Below are positions 1 to 8,553 of a DNA stretch of 64,000 nucleotides, one piece after another (the first letter of the stretch is position 1; the number at the start of each line of letters is the position of its first letter). The DNA is taken from NCBI GenBank assembly GCA_963784995.1, contig CAWATZ010000003.1, positions 124,001-188,000 of the forward strand, read 5' to 3'. The DNA is from CAWATZ01 sp963784995 (GTDB taxonomy: Bacteria > Planctomycetota > Planctomycetia > Gemmatales > Gemmataceae). A program made the position numbers and the translations under genes. The notes below the pieces were generated by a model. It saw nothing but the letters and a program-made list of their open reading frames with translations. It did no database searches and was not told where the DNA came from.

Positions 1-560
1 GCCGGCCGCAGCGGCGCCAGGTCGCGGGCGCTGTCGCGCCGGTCCCGTGCCTCGATCGCTTGCAGCAGCAACTCAAACTCGACCACTTCACCGCCCGCCA
101 GCAGTTGACGCTGCCGCCGGAGGGCCCGTTCGCGTGGATCGGCACTGAGGAAGAATTTACACAGCGCGTCGGGAAAGACCACCGTGCCCTGATCGCGGCC
201 CTCGCAGACCACATGCCGTCCCCGGCTGACGTCGCGCTGCCACTGGGCCAGGTAACGGCGAACCACGGGGACCACGGCCACCACGCTGGAGGCGTGCGAC
301 ACCTCGCTGGTGCGGATCAGCTCGGTAACGTCCTCGCCGTTGAGCAGGATCTTGCCGGGGGGCATTTCCAGCCGAAGCGTTTGCAGCAGACGTTCCAGGG
401 AGGGGGCGTCGGTCAGGCTGACGTCAGCGCGGAGGACAGCCAGGCCGACCGCCCGATAAGTGGCTCCGGTGTCGAGGAACTCAAAGCCCAGCCGCTGGGC
501 CAACCGCCGGGAGGCACTGCTCTTGCCCGCACCGGCGGGGCCGTCAATGGTGATGATCAT
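1..560 (-). CDS. cmk: Cytidylate kinase, 3' end beyond window
   Basis: Cytidylate kinase phosphorylates CMP/dCMP to the diphosphates in pyrimidine nucleotide salvage; cytoplasmic. Translating the reverse strand from the ATG at 558-560 gives an open frame to the window edge (about 186 codons of the usual 220-230). The N-terminus is MIITIDGPAGAGKS, a P-loop at residues 7-14, followed by FLDTGATYRAV and, near residue 128, EGRDQGTVVFPDA, the conserved CMP-kinase segment. No strong Shine-Dalgarno is visible. It lies 30 bases downstream of the lipoprotein gene on the same strand, so the two may be co-transcribed. Identity is secure from motifs; only the C-terminus is missing because of the window cut. 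Confidence 0.93.
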   Translation of the reverse strand, partial: MIITIDGPAGAGKSSASRRLAQRLGFEFLDTGATYRAVGLAVLRADVSLTDAPSLERLLQTLRLEMPPGKILLNGEDVTELIRTSEVSHASSVVAVVPVVRRYLAQWQRDVSRGRHVVCEGRDQGTVVFPDALCKFFLSADPRERALRRQRQLLAGGEVVEFELLLQAIEARDRRDSARDLAPLRP

Positions 561-590
561 GGCCAGGCCAGCCCATCCTGGGGTCTGGGG

Positions 591-1208
591 TTAACGGGAC
601 GGCGGCGTGATCGTGATGCCCAGGTAGGGCTCTTCCGGGCTCAGCACCCGGGTCACGCCGGTGCGAAGCCGGCCAAAGTTGCCAACGTCCACACTGTAGG
701 TGACGGTGCCAAAGGGACGATCGATCTGCCGGGTTTCGTAGGGATCGAGACTGTAGGCCGTACCGTCGATGGTCACGGTGGCCGGCAACCCCGAGCGATT
801 CTGCAGCCAGACGGTCCCGCCCGCCGGCCCGCCAGGCCGCGGCTCGGAGGGGGAGCGGGCGATCCGCAAGCGCTCGTCCTGGGCCTTCACCTTGTCCGCG
901 AGGTCCCGATAACTGGTTTGCAGGTTCTCCACCTGACCTCGCAGGGCCTTGACCTCGTCGGCCAGCATCTGGAAATCACTCACCAGTTTCTTAAAGTCCA
1001 GGACATCGACTTTCTTCCCTTCGACGTCTTTCAGACGCTCGTTGATCTGTTTCAACTGTGTGCTGATTTCTTTGAGCTGCAGGGAGAGATCCGCGATGGT
1101 GGGCTCTGCTGGCTTGTCCGAGCGTTTTTCGTCCGCCTGGCCTTGGCATGCCAGGAGCAGGGTGAACAGCAGGGCGGTCGTTCCGACTTGTTTCCAGGTG
1201 CGCGACAT
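591..1208 (-). CDS. Coiled-coil lipoprotein of unknown function
   Basis: About 205 residues. The ATG at 1208 is chosen because GAGGAGG lies seven bases upstream; a longer frame to 1280 lacks this. The N-terminus has a basic start, a hydrophobic stretch and LLAC at the end, a lipobox, so it is probably a membrane-anchored lipoprotein. Residues of roughly 35-115 are rich in Lys, Glu, Gln and Leu in heptad-like spacing (LSLQLKEISTQLKQINERL), a likely coiled coil. The C-terminal third is a small beta-rich-looking domain (VWLQNRSGLPATVTIDG). No family is recognised with confidence; a structural or periplasmic spacer role is only inference. Confidence 0.75.
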   Translation of the reverse strand: MSRTWKQVGTTALLFTLLLACQGQADEKRSDKPAEPTIADLSLQLKEISTQLKQINERLKDVEGKKVDVLDFKKLVSDFQMLADEVKALRGQVENLQTSYRDLADKVKAQDERLRIARSPSEPRPGGPAGGTVWLQNRSGLPATVTIDGTAYSLDPYETRQIDRPFGTVTYSVDVGNFGRLRTGVTRVLSPEEPYLGITITPPSR

Positions 1209-1460
1209 GGCGAGCCTCCTCGATGGCGATTGCGGACTCCGATCCCGATCACCGCGACACGATACGGTAAGACGTGTCATCCTTCAAACTGCGGCGATCA
1301 GGGGTTCAATCCGCCTCCCGTTGGATACCTGGGGGAAACTTCGCACTGGTACTATTGAGCTTAGAGAAGGAAGGATCGGCAATCAAGTCAAATCCGTTCA
1401 ACTCGACCGAGTCTGCGCCGACGGCTGGCAGGACGGGTGGGATCGGGAAGGTAGGGCGAT

Positions 1461-1497
1461 CGTTTCGCCGCGACGCGGGGTGCGTCGCGGCGAAACG
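1461..1497. terminator. 16-bp perfect hairpin after rimI
   Basis: A 16-base arm (1461-1476) is perfectly repeated inverted at 1482-1497 with a 5-base loop. It begins just past the rimI stop (reading the minus strand). A terminator role is plausible, but there is no T-run and similar palindromes in this window lie where terminators are not expected. Confidence 0.5.
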
Positions 1498-1502
1498 GCC
1501 CC

Positions 1503-2036
1503 TCAGCTCTCCTCGAACTGAGCGATGCGGTTGACCGATTCCTCGACGTCGTCGCCGACGTCCTCGGTCAGACGATATTGCAGCAGGTACGCGTCCTCGC
1601 CGCTGTCCTCGTAAAAGGAACGCAGGACGCGAACCGCCTTGAAGCCCTGGTTGCGGAAGAACAGCTGCGCCGTCAAGTTTGTTTCGCGCACCTCCAGCGT
1701 GATCCGGGTGCGGCGATGGCTGGACAGCTTGCCGATCAGCTTGGCGACCATCTGGGCTCCGACGCCCAGCCGGCGATAGCCGGGATGGACGGCGAAGTTC
1801 AGGATGTGCAGCTTGTTCTTGTGCAACTCGTAGATCATGAAGCCGACCACACGTTCGCCCTGCTCGGCCACCATGCCGATGCAGTTGCGCTGGCGCAGAC
1901 AGCGCAGGAAGTCCTCCTCCGACCAGGGGTACTCGAAGCTCTCCTGTTCGGTGTGGAGAACGTCGGGCATGTCCCGGCGGATCATCCAGCGGATGTGGAC
2001 CCGTACCTGCTCCTTCTCCGTTCGGTTAATGCTCAT
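1503..2036 (-). CDS. rimI: GNAT acetyltransferase, RimI-like
   Basis: A 177-residue GNAT N-acetyltransferase resembling RimI, which acetylates the N-terminal alanine of ribosomal protein S18 using acetyl-CoA. Visible features are the N-terminal RXMIRRDMPDVLHTEQESFEYPWSEED-type segment, the acetyl-CoA loop HPGYRRLGVGAQMV near residues 91-104, and LEVRETNLTAQLFFRNQGF, which matches the RimI V-R-x-x-N-x-x-A-x-x-F-Y/F signature. The ATG at 2036 follows a purine-rich GGAGGGGAGGAGAGGAAAG leader. The frame stays open upstream to 2540, but that stretch reads through a large palindrome and is not protein-like. RimI versus another GNAT cannot be fully settled from sequence alone. Confidence 0.85.
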   Translation of the reverse strand: MSINRTEKEQVRVHIRWMIRRDMPDVLHTEQESFEYPWSEEDFLRCLRQRNCIGMVAEQGERVVGFMIYELHKNKLHILNFAVHPGYRRLGVGAQMVAKLIGKLSSHRRTRITLEVRETNLTAQLFFRNQGFKAVRVLRSFYEDSGEDAYLLQYRLTEDVGDDVEESVNRIAQFEES

Positions 2037-2563
2037 ACCGACTTTCCTCTCCTCCCCTCCGTTGAAGGAGGCACGGTCAAACGACGTTCGGCCGTGCATT
2101 CCTGTTCCGATCACGAGCAGGTGAAGCGATGCCAGGTGAGCTGGGCGGAGAGGACTTGTTCCCTGCCCTCGTCCGCACCGGCGGATCTTAGCAACGCCCC
2201 GGCTCCCGCTCAAGATCAAGACCGCGTCCGCCGTCGGGCACGGAGCCTGATCTTCCCCCAGGTTCAAACCCTCTCTCCAGGTGTCCCGACCGTGCTGTTC
2301 GCAACAAGACCCCCTCGCCGGAGCGGAGTCCGTTAGCCGCGACGCGCAGCGGAGCGCGTTGGCGACCGCGCTCCGCTGCGCGTCGCGGCTAACGGACTCC
2401 GCTCCGGCGACGGGGGCCGTCAAAAAAGCGGGGGAATCCTTCCCCCTCTGGACAGCCGTCCTGGCTGCAGTTTTGCCGCGGATGATTTCTGGGTAATGAT
2501 TGGAGATGGTCAACATACCGACTCTCCTCGCCGAAATCAAATCAAATCTTATCCGCTTGTGTA
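2037..2563. other. Intergenic region with long palindrome
   Basis: Between rimI and the DUF11 gene. It contains the 44-bp-arm palindrome at 2315-2410. Near 2516 (minus strand) the sequence GAGGAGAGTCGGTATG resembles the leader and start of rimI (GAGGAGAGGAAAGTCGGTATG), suggesting a small duplicated leader. No convincing gene is present. Confidence 0.6.
2315..2410. repeat. Perfect palindrome, 44-bp arms
   Basis: Positions 2315-2358 are perfectly inverted at 2367-2410 with an 8-base spacer. The arms include the word GCCGCGACGCGCAGCGGAGC. There is no adjacent transposase and no T-run; it is best described as a palindromic repetitive element. Confidence 0.9.
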
Positions 2564-3943
2564 CTATTTGTTCACCGTTCCTTCACGCATGGCACCCGGA
2601 GCAACCCCGATGGCCACGGACGCACTGCGGCTGGAGGGTGAAACGCCCTCGGCCGACGCCTGGGCCTGATACCCCCATTCGCCCGGTTTGAGGCCGCGCA
2701 GCCGGGCCACCAGGATCAGAGGCTGGTTGCCCGCGGGCAGAGTTTCGAGCTGCCAGGAGGCCGACCGGCCGGGCCGATCGTGCTGGCCGCCCTGGCTCAG
2801 CGCGGTGATTTCCAGACCTTCCGCATGGGTCAGAGTCACGCGCAGTTTGCGGGCCGGGGCCTGGCCGACATTGTGGACCTCGATGCGGACGTCGACCGGG
2901 CCTCCCAGGGCGGCCTGCCGGGGGGCGGTCAGCTGATACCGCAGGGTCGGCTCGGTGATCGCCAGGCTCCAGCGCGACCGGGCCACTTGCCCTTCCCGCG
3001 ACCAGACCACCACCTCGTTGATCGGCCGACCGGCCTGGACCGCCTGGACCTCCAGCGGCACGGTGATGGTCTGACCCGGAGCCAGGACGTCCACCTGCGT
3101 TTCGATCTGCGCTCCCTGCGGATGCCGGAACGCCGCCGGCAACTGATCGTGGACCATGACGCCGCTGAGCGGTGTTTCGCCAACGTTAGTCACGCGGATC
3201 TGTATCACGAGCCGCTGGCCGCGTTCGATCGCCTCCGGTCCCGCCTGGGTGACGGTCAGCGCTGGCCCCGGGTTGGCCGTGGCACGGTCAGGAGACCGTG
3301 CCACAACGGGCGGGGCTGACGGGGCAGGGGCTGCTGCCTGGGGAATGCGTGTCCGGACCCCGGCCGAGCCGGTGAACGTGGCCGTGGGCCGAATGGTCAG
3401 TTCCCGGACGCTGCCGGGGACCACTTCCAGTTTGAGCCGGCGTTCGGCCCCCGCATCGAGATTGCCCAGCTGCCACACCAGCCGCCGCGGCTCGCGTACC
3501 GCATCCGGTTCGGTGAGGGTGACCTGCAAGCCTTCCGGGGCTTCCTGTTCAACACGGACTCCGAGCAACGGCGTCGAGCCGGCGTTGCGCACCAGGATCT
3601 GGTAAGTCGCGGGCACCCCCGGAGCGGCCGTTTCCGGACCGGTCACCTGGACGACCAGGGCTGAGCTGGCCTTCCCATTCTCGGCGGGAACGGTTGTCTC
3701 CGGCTTGCGTTCGGCTCCGGGTTCGGTTCGGCCCTCATCCGTGAAGCTCACCTGTCGGATCGCCCCGCTGGTCCCTGGTTGCGGACTGTCCCAACCTTGC
3801 CCTCCCTGGGGCACCCGAAGGGGCGTCGTTTTCGGAATGCCCCAACCGTCGTCCACGGAGGCAGGCGTCTGGGCCCGCCCGGGCGCCGCCAGCAGGGCGA
3901 CGCCCAGGAGCAGCGCGACCGCACGCAGCTTGTGCTGGGACAC
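2564..3943 (-). CDS. Secreted DUF11-repeat protein
   Basis: 459 residues. GTG start at 3943 is supported by AAGGAGG seven bases upstream. The N-terminus is a clear signal peptide (LLLGVALLAAPGRAQ), so the protein is exported. After a low-complexity segment there are at least three DUF11/conserved-repeat-type beta domains, at about residues 95-195, 225-320 and 335-435, each opening with a pattern like VQVTGPETAAPGVPATYQI and containing V-x-N-x-G-x-x-x-L. Such repeats occur in planctomycete surface proteins; no enzyme motif is visible. Between the first two repeats the linker carries a palindrome (3279-3304), read as VVARSPDRATA. Function beyond cell-surface or periplasmic structure is unknown. 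Confidence 0.82.
   Translation of the reverse strand: MSQHKLRAVALLLGVALLAAPGRAQTPASVDDGWGIPKTTPLRVPQGGQGWDSPQPGTSGAIRQVSFTDEGRTEPGAERKPETTVPAENGKASSALVVQVTGPETAAPGVPATYQILVRNAGSTPLLGVRVEQEAPEGLQVTLTEPDAVREPRRLVWQLGNLDAGAERRLKLEVVPGSVRELTIRPTATFTGSAGVRTRIPQAAAPAPSAPPVVARSPDRATANPGPALTVTQAGPEAIERGQRLVIQIRVTNVGETPLSGVMVHDQLPAAFRHPQGAQIETQVDVLAPGQTITVPLEVQAVQAGRPINEVVVWSREGQVARSRWSLAITEPTLRYQLTAPRQAALGGPVDVRIEVHNVGQAPARKLRVTLTHAEGLEITALSQGGQHDRPGRSASWQLETLPAGNQPLILVARLRGLKPGEWGYQAQASAEGVSPSSRSASVAIGVAPGAMREGTVNK
3279..3304. repeat. Intragenic 11-bp palindrome in DUF11 gene
   Basis: Arms 3279-3289 and 3294-3304 (GTGGCACGGTC and its complement) with a 4-base loop lie in the linker between DUF11 repeats, in frame. 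The translated word ARSPDRAT is one I associate with a dispersed planctomycete palindromic element. Confidence 0.7.
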
Positions 3944-3973
3944 TGCTTGTCCTCCTTGACAGGTGGCGCGATC

Positions 3974-4333
3974 TCATTCCTCGACGCGAAACCGACCCCG
4001 GCACTTCTCGACCGGATACTTCTGGACGTTGCGGGCCATCTTCTTCTCGATCGCCGCGCTCAGGTCCAGGTCGAGGCTGTTGCAGAGCGACAGGACCAGG
4101 CAGGCGACGTCGGCAATCTCCTCGGCCACCGGCTCGCGTCCGGCCGGGTCGCGGCACAGGGCCCGCGAGGCGTCGCCGTCGATCCAGAGGAAATGCTCCA
4201 TCAGCTCGCTGACCTCGACGGCCAGAGCCATGCTGAGGTTCTTGGGGCTGTGGAACTGCTCCCACTGGCGCTCGCTGACAAAGCGCGCCACCAGCTTGCG
4301 GAGATCGGCGACCAGGGTGGTGTTGTCGGTCAT
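3974..4333 (-). CDS. MazG-like nucleotide pyrophosphohydrolase
   Basis: 119 residues, the size of the single-domain all-alpha NTP pyrophosphohydrolases of the dCTP-pyrophosphatase/RS21-C6 kind, which hydrolyse non-canonical or surplus (d)NTPs to monophosphates. The Mg-binding pattern is visible: EVSELMEHFLW (ExxE) near residue 43, and EEIADVACLV (ExxD) near residue 75, with the typical N-terminal LRKLVARFVSERQWEQFHSPKNLS. ATG at 4333 (MTDNTT) is preferred over a longer start at 4369; no strong ribosome binding site is seen. It is upstream of the DUF11 gene by 30 bases and may be co-transcribed. A second, larger MazG is encoded at 44437. Confidence 0.85.
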   Translation of the reverse strand: MTDNTTLVADLRKLVARFVSERQWEQFHSPKNLSMALAVEVSELMEHFLWIDGDASRALCRDPAGREPVAEEIADVACLVLSLCNSLDLDLSAAIEKKMARNVQKYPVEKCRGRFRVEE

Positions 4334-5231
4334 GGGTGGTGTTCGGCTCCTGGGGCGGTCGGCGATCACTCGCGGGAACTCATTCCAGCGCTCTGAACTT
4401 CCCTGGATGCGGCTGGAAGAGACGGGACTATAGCGAGCCGGAAAAGGAAGTCAAGGGCAGACCCCGCGGAATCCATCGTGGGCTCATACTCGCCTGGCTG
4501 GGCTGGCAGCGTGGGGGCCCGACAGGCCGATACCTTCCTCTCTTCGTCGGAATCCAGCTTAGCGTGAAGCCGGTACGTTTGAGCGAGAGCAGTAACCAGA
4601 ACCGATGCGACCGTTTGCTGATGGTGCGGATGGGCGTGAGGATGAAGTTGAGATAGGGCCGTTCGCTGACGGGATGCCGATCGCCAACACCGTTTGCTAA
4701 CGGTGCCTGTCACAGAGGGGCATTACCTGGCACGTCAATGGGTGACAGGCCGCTGTCACAGAAAGGGCCCTGCCGGGAGACCAGCAGCGGCGGCAATCGG
4801 ATCCCAGAATTCGCCCTGGCGGAAATGACACGTTGCAGGTTCGCACCTGGGCCGGCACGTTGCCGCGGGGTGGAGCTTGAGGAAATGCCGGCTCGCAGCG
4901 GGTGCCGGCTGGAACTGCCGGAGCAGGGAATCCTGGGGCTGATCGATCCCAAGGATGACAACGGCGCGGCGTTCCGGGCGGTGCCGCCCGGGCACACGAC
5001 ATGGTTTGCTCGCCCCCGCCCGGCTTGCCCGGGCGGAGCGGGGGTTTGGCGACCAGAGGAGGGGGGCCGCGCCGCCCGTCTGGTCACCAAACCCTCGCTC
5101 CGCCCGGGCAAGCCGGGCGGGGGCGGCAAACCGCGGTCAGTGCGCCCGTGCCGCCCTGCTCCGCCATCTCGGCTTGACAAGAAGGCGGAGCAGACGCGCA
5201 TAATTCTTCAAGATTTTTGAAGGATTGTGCA
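4334..5231. other. Gene-poor region
   Basis: About 900 bases without a convincing gene. Contents noted: a small imperfect inverted repeat around 4699-4765 built on CTGTCAC/GTGACAG, and the large imperfect palindrome at 5003-5132. Open frames here are short, overlap each other on both strands and have no family-like sequence. Confidence 0.55.
5003..5132. repeat. Long imperfect inverted repeat
   Basis: Left arm 5003-5056 and right arm 5080-5132 are inverted copies (about 53 bases each, with one extra base and a few mismatches). Each arm holds an inner palindrome built on CCGCCCGGCTTGCCCGGGCGG. It ends about 100 bases before the AbiEi gene. Confidence 0.85.
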
Positions 5232-5846
5232 ATGCCCCGTTCCTCACGAGAAACAGCGCAGGCGCTGCTTCTCCAAGGCCCTGGAACAGGGGGGCTATTT
5301 CACCGCCAAGCAAGCCAGGGAGGCGGGTTACGACTATCCCCACCTGGGCTATCACGTTTCCACGGGTAACTTCGAGCGGGTGGAGCACGGACTGTACCGG
5401 CTAGCAAGCCTCCCGCCGGGCGAGCATGACGACCTTGTGCGGCTGACCCTCTGGAGCCGAAACCGCCAGGACGAACCGCAAGCCGTGGTGTCCCACGAGT
5501 CGGCCCTGGTCCTCCACGACCTCTCCGAACTGCTCCCCGCGGAAATCCACCTGACCGCCCCGCCGACGTTTCGCAAAGATCCCCCCGCGGGGTGCGTCCT
5601 CCACAAGGCCCGGCTTGCCCCGAAGGCCATCGAGGAACGTGCAGGGTTTCGCGTGACCGTGCCGCTGCAGACCCTCCTCGACGTGGCGGCGAGCGGCGTG
5701 CCTGAAGAGCCACTGCAAAAGGCAGTTGCCGACGCTGTGGCCCGGGGACTCGTCCGGCGAACAAGCTCCTGGAAGCGGCCAGGAAGGACCCACGCGCACA
5801 GCGACTCCTGCGGATACTGAACAAGCCGGAGACAACTGCCAGGTGA
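5232..5846 (+). pseudogene. AbiEi-type antitoxin, frameshifted
   Basis: Resembles the AbiEi antitoxin of type IV AbiE toxin-antitoxin systems, a transcriptional repressor with an N-terminal winged helix. The body reads KALEQGGYFTAKQAREAGY, then HVSTGNFERVEHGLYRL, which is the AbiEi winged-helix pattern, then LLDVAASGVPEEPLQKAVADAV. The ATG at 5232 follows AAGGA eight bases upstream, but lies in a different frame from the body; a one-base shift near 5265 is needed. A second one near 5758 joins the body to a better C-terminus (NKLLEAARKDPRAQRLLRIL) ending at TGA 5844-5846. The continuous frame 5227-5820 otherwise ends in an atypical tail. AbiEii follows after 21 bases. Confidence 0.7.
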
Positions 5847-5867
5847 GGCGGCGAGACAGGTGACGAG

Positions 5868-6741
5868 ATGGCCAGAAAGTTCGGATCGGCGGCAGCGTTC
5901 AAGACCTCGCTGGAGGCGCACCTGGCAAGCATGCCGAGGAGCGGAAGGTGCCGCTCAACACACTCCAACTCAAGTTCGTGATCGAACGGCTGCTCCGCGG
6001 TTGTTCCGCAATCCCGATCCGCCCTGGCTCCTCAAGGGAGGCTTTGCGATGGACCTCCGGTTTCGTCCCCGGGCGCAGGACGACGAAGGACGTTGACCTT
6101 TCCATTGCCCTCGTGCCGGTCGAGGGGAACGCTGACCTCGCCTTGGCGGTGAGGGAGCGGCTCCAGGTGGCTGCGGATCAGGACCTCGGCGACTACCTGG
6201 GCTACCGGGTCGGGGAGCCGAAGAGAACTCCGAACGCCCCCAAGGGTGGTGCTCGCTTCCCGTGCGAGGCGGTCCTGGTCGGCAAAGTGTACGCGCGGTT
6301 CCACGTTGACGTGGGTTGCGGTGATGCCCTCGTGGGAGAGCCCGAGCGGCTGGTTGGAGACGACTTGCTGTCGTTCGCCGGGATCGACCCCGCTTCGGTG
6401 CTCGCAATCCCCAGGGCACAGCAGTTCGCCGAGAAGCTCCACGCCTGCACCTTCCCCTGGTCGGGGCGGATGAACACGCGATCGAAGGATCTGGTGGACC
6501 TGGTCCTGCTGATCGAGCGCGGCCCGCTCGATGCTGGCGATGTCCGAAAGGCACTCGAAGCAACGTTCTCAACCCGGGCGACCCATCCCCTTCCAACGAC
6601 CCTCAACCACCACCCAGCGAGTGGAGGGACGAGTTCACAGGGATGGCCGCCGAGGCAGGGCTTTGACCAGAGTACCTCGAAGCGTTCGCGATCCTGGAGC
6701 GGTTCTGGACCACCCTCGGACTCGGCGCCGAGGCAGAGTAA
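5868..6741 (+). pseudogene. AbiEii-type nucleotidyltransferase toxin, broken
   Basis: Reconstructed across frames, this is an AbiEii/DUF1814 nucleotidyltransferase toxin, the partner of AbiEi. Pieces in order: MARKFGSAAAFKTSLEAHLA from the ATG at 5868, then PLNTLQLKFVIERLLRG, then PPWLLKGGFAMDLRF, then TTKDVDLSIAL (the nucleotidyltransferase Asp motif), LLSFAGIDP, and AQQFAEKLHACTFPW with KDLVDLVLL. The C-terminal piece WRDEFTGMAAEAGL is followed by an in-frame TGA at about 6680 before PEYLEAFAILERFW. At least three frame changes plus that stop are needed, so as given the toxin cannot be made full length. Whether this is decay or assembly error is unresolved. Confidence 0.7.
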
Positions 6742-6879
6742 CGGGCCACCGGATTGCGATCCTCCGGGGGGTTGGGCGGTCTCCGTTCGGATGCCGGTCT
6801 CCGTGTGCGGCCTGGCCCGCTGGGGCAGCACGCTCCTGACCACCGCCACCGCGCGCTCCAGGCCCTGCATAAGCCTGGC

Positions 6880-8357
6880 CATTCGAGTCTTCCTTTCCAG
6901 TCGCCCGCACCAGCCGGTGCCCCTTCAGGGCGAATCCCCGCTCCGCCAGCCTCCGTCGCCCAGCCCTCCCGCGTGCCGATCCCGCTGGGGTCGTCGAGCA
7001 AGCCGTGCTTTTCTTCCTGGGCGGTCAGCCGGGCGAACTTCGCGTGCAGCGGGTCGTCCGGCAGCAGGAACGACTCCTTGCGATGCAGGACCGGCGGGTT
7101 GGCGCTCTGGGCGTAGTCGTAGCACTCGATCTGCCGCGTCCGCAGGTTCAGCCTGACGCAGCGGAGCAGGGCCGGGTGCGGGTCGGTCTCGAAGTCCGGG
7201 TAGACCAGGTACGAGAGCTTGCCCGACCGCCGGTGAATCTTGATGAGGTTCGCCCCCTCGACCTCGCCGAGGTAGGCCCGGCCGCAGCCCTCGTAGATGC
7301 GCAGGAGCGGCTCCAGCGAGTCGAGGGCGCTGCGGTGGACGTACAGGTCATCCGGCAGGAGCTTGCCGACCGGCGGACCGCTTGCAGGCTTCGTCGATGG
7401 CCGCCGCGTCCCCGGCCTTGAACAGCAGCGCGTCGGCCTCGGCGCAGGCCTTGGTGTAGGTGCCGAAGAACGCCTTCATGTCGCGCTGCAGCGTCAGCGG
7501 CAGCAGCGACAGGGCCGGCCGCTTGCGGAACCGGGCCAGGGCGAGGTAGACCAGCAGGTCCTCGCGGCGCCGCCGGGCGATGGCCTCCCAGCGTCTCGGC
7601 ATCCGTGATCCGCTGGATGGCGGCGAAGGCCCGCTTCAGCGAGCCGAACCGCTCGATGACCGCCGGCGTGCCGGGGAATTCGATCGGGTCCGGCAGCCGG
7701 CCGAGCGCGGCGATGGCCTCCATCAGCGGCTCCAGGGCCTGCGCGGGTTTCCTCCAGCCGCAGCTCGGCGATGCGCCGCCGGGGGAGGATCTCCCGGCGG
7801 CGGAAGCGGTTGGCGAGGAACTGCTGGTGCCGGGCCTCGTCCTTGAACAGGTAGAACGTGCCGATCCCGGCCGGGATGGCCTCGGTTTGCAGCTGCGCTT
7901 CGAGGTAGGACTTCAGCTCGCCCTGCTCGAAGAATTTCTGGAACGTGCCCCGGCCGGTCAGCACGCCGTCGCCGAACTCCACCGGCTCCTTGCCCCGCCC
8001 GGCCATCAGCACCTGCGCCGAGACGGCCAGCACCTGCCGGCACAGGCCCCAGGCGCGTCGCGGAGCGTCGCGGCCCGCTCCTCCGGGTCCTCGATGACGT
8101 TGATGACGTAGCCGAGGTTGACGACGTCCGCTTCCTGCCGCGGCGCGTCCGGCCGGTAAGCCGGGTCCCAGCCGCCGCACGCAATGCCTTCAGCTCGTCA
8201 GCAGTTCGAGGTCTTCGCCGCGGCCGCAGCCGTAGTCGAAGAAGGTCACGTCCTTGCCGAGCAGCCCGTCGCGCAGAAGGCACTTCACCGGCCGCGAGAA
8301 ATCGCCCCGGCGGATCGCCGTTTTGTGCCGCTGGATGGCCGTGCTTTCCATACCCAT
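6880..8357 (-). pseudogene. DNA phosphorothioation-associated methyltransferase, frameshifted
   Basis: Matches my recollection of the TIGR04096 type (Dnd-related putative methyltransferase), a family found next to dnd genes. From ATG 8357 (GGAG five bases upstream) it reads RHKTAIRRGDFSRPVKCLL, then FFDYGCGRGEDLELL, the SAM-binding motif I. A frameshift near 8195 follows, then VVNLGYVINVIEDPEERA and GTFYLFKDEARHQQFLANRF. Further pieces in shifted frames are DPIEFPGTPAVIERFGSLKRAF, LLVYLALARFRKRPALSLL, ECYDYAQSANPPVLHRKESF and HGLLDDPSGIGTREGW. About five shifts are needed over 480 codons; the exact 3' end is unclear. It is divergent from the DUF4007 gene. Confidence 0.75.
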
Positions 8358-8553
8358 CACCGCTCCGTTCGCCAGTCCGCTACAATCTACCTGCGGCAGA
8401 GGATACGGCAGAACCGCTCCGTCGCCATCCGGCTCAGAAAACCCATGCCAAGCAAGTAGATAGACGCTGGACCGTCAAGAGCAATCGTGTACAATTGAGC
8501 TGCAGAAGTGTAGCCCAGGCCGATAATACCGTCTCGCATGAGCGGGAGCCTGA
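8358..8553. promoter_or_regulatory. Divergent promoter region of the island
   Basis: 196 bases between the methyltransferase (minus) and DUF4007 (plus) starts, so promoters in both directions are expected here. TACAAT at 8490-8495 is a possible -10 for the rightward operon, but no convincing -35 was found. It is noticeably more AT-rich than its flanks. Confidence 0.4.

Noticed and set aside
2037..2540. N-terminal extension of RimI by about 168 codons
   Set aside because: The frame is open only because the palindrome and GC-rich sequence lack stops; the extension has no protein-like segments and a good ribosome binding site precedes ATG 2036.
4738..5220. A 160-codon frame before AbiEi
   Set aside because: It runs through the imperfect palindrome, has low-complexity Arg/Gly/Pro sequence and no ribosome binding site.
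6202..6882. A minus-strand frame starting MARLMQGLERAV after the methyltransferase
   Set aside because: It has a possible ribosome binding site, but most of it is antisense to the AbiEii toxin and its sequence is not protein-like beyond 40 residues.
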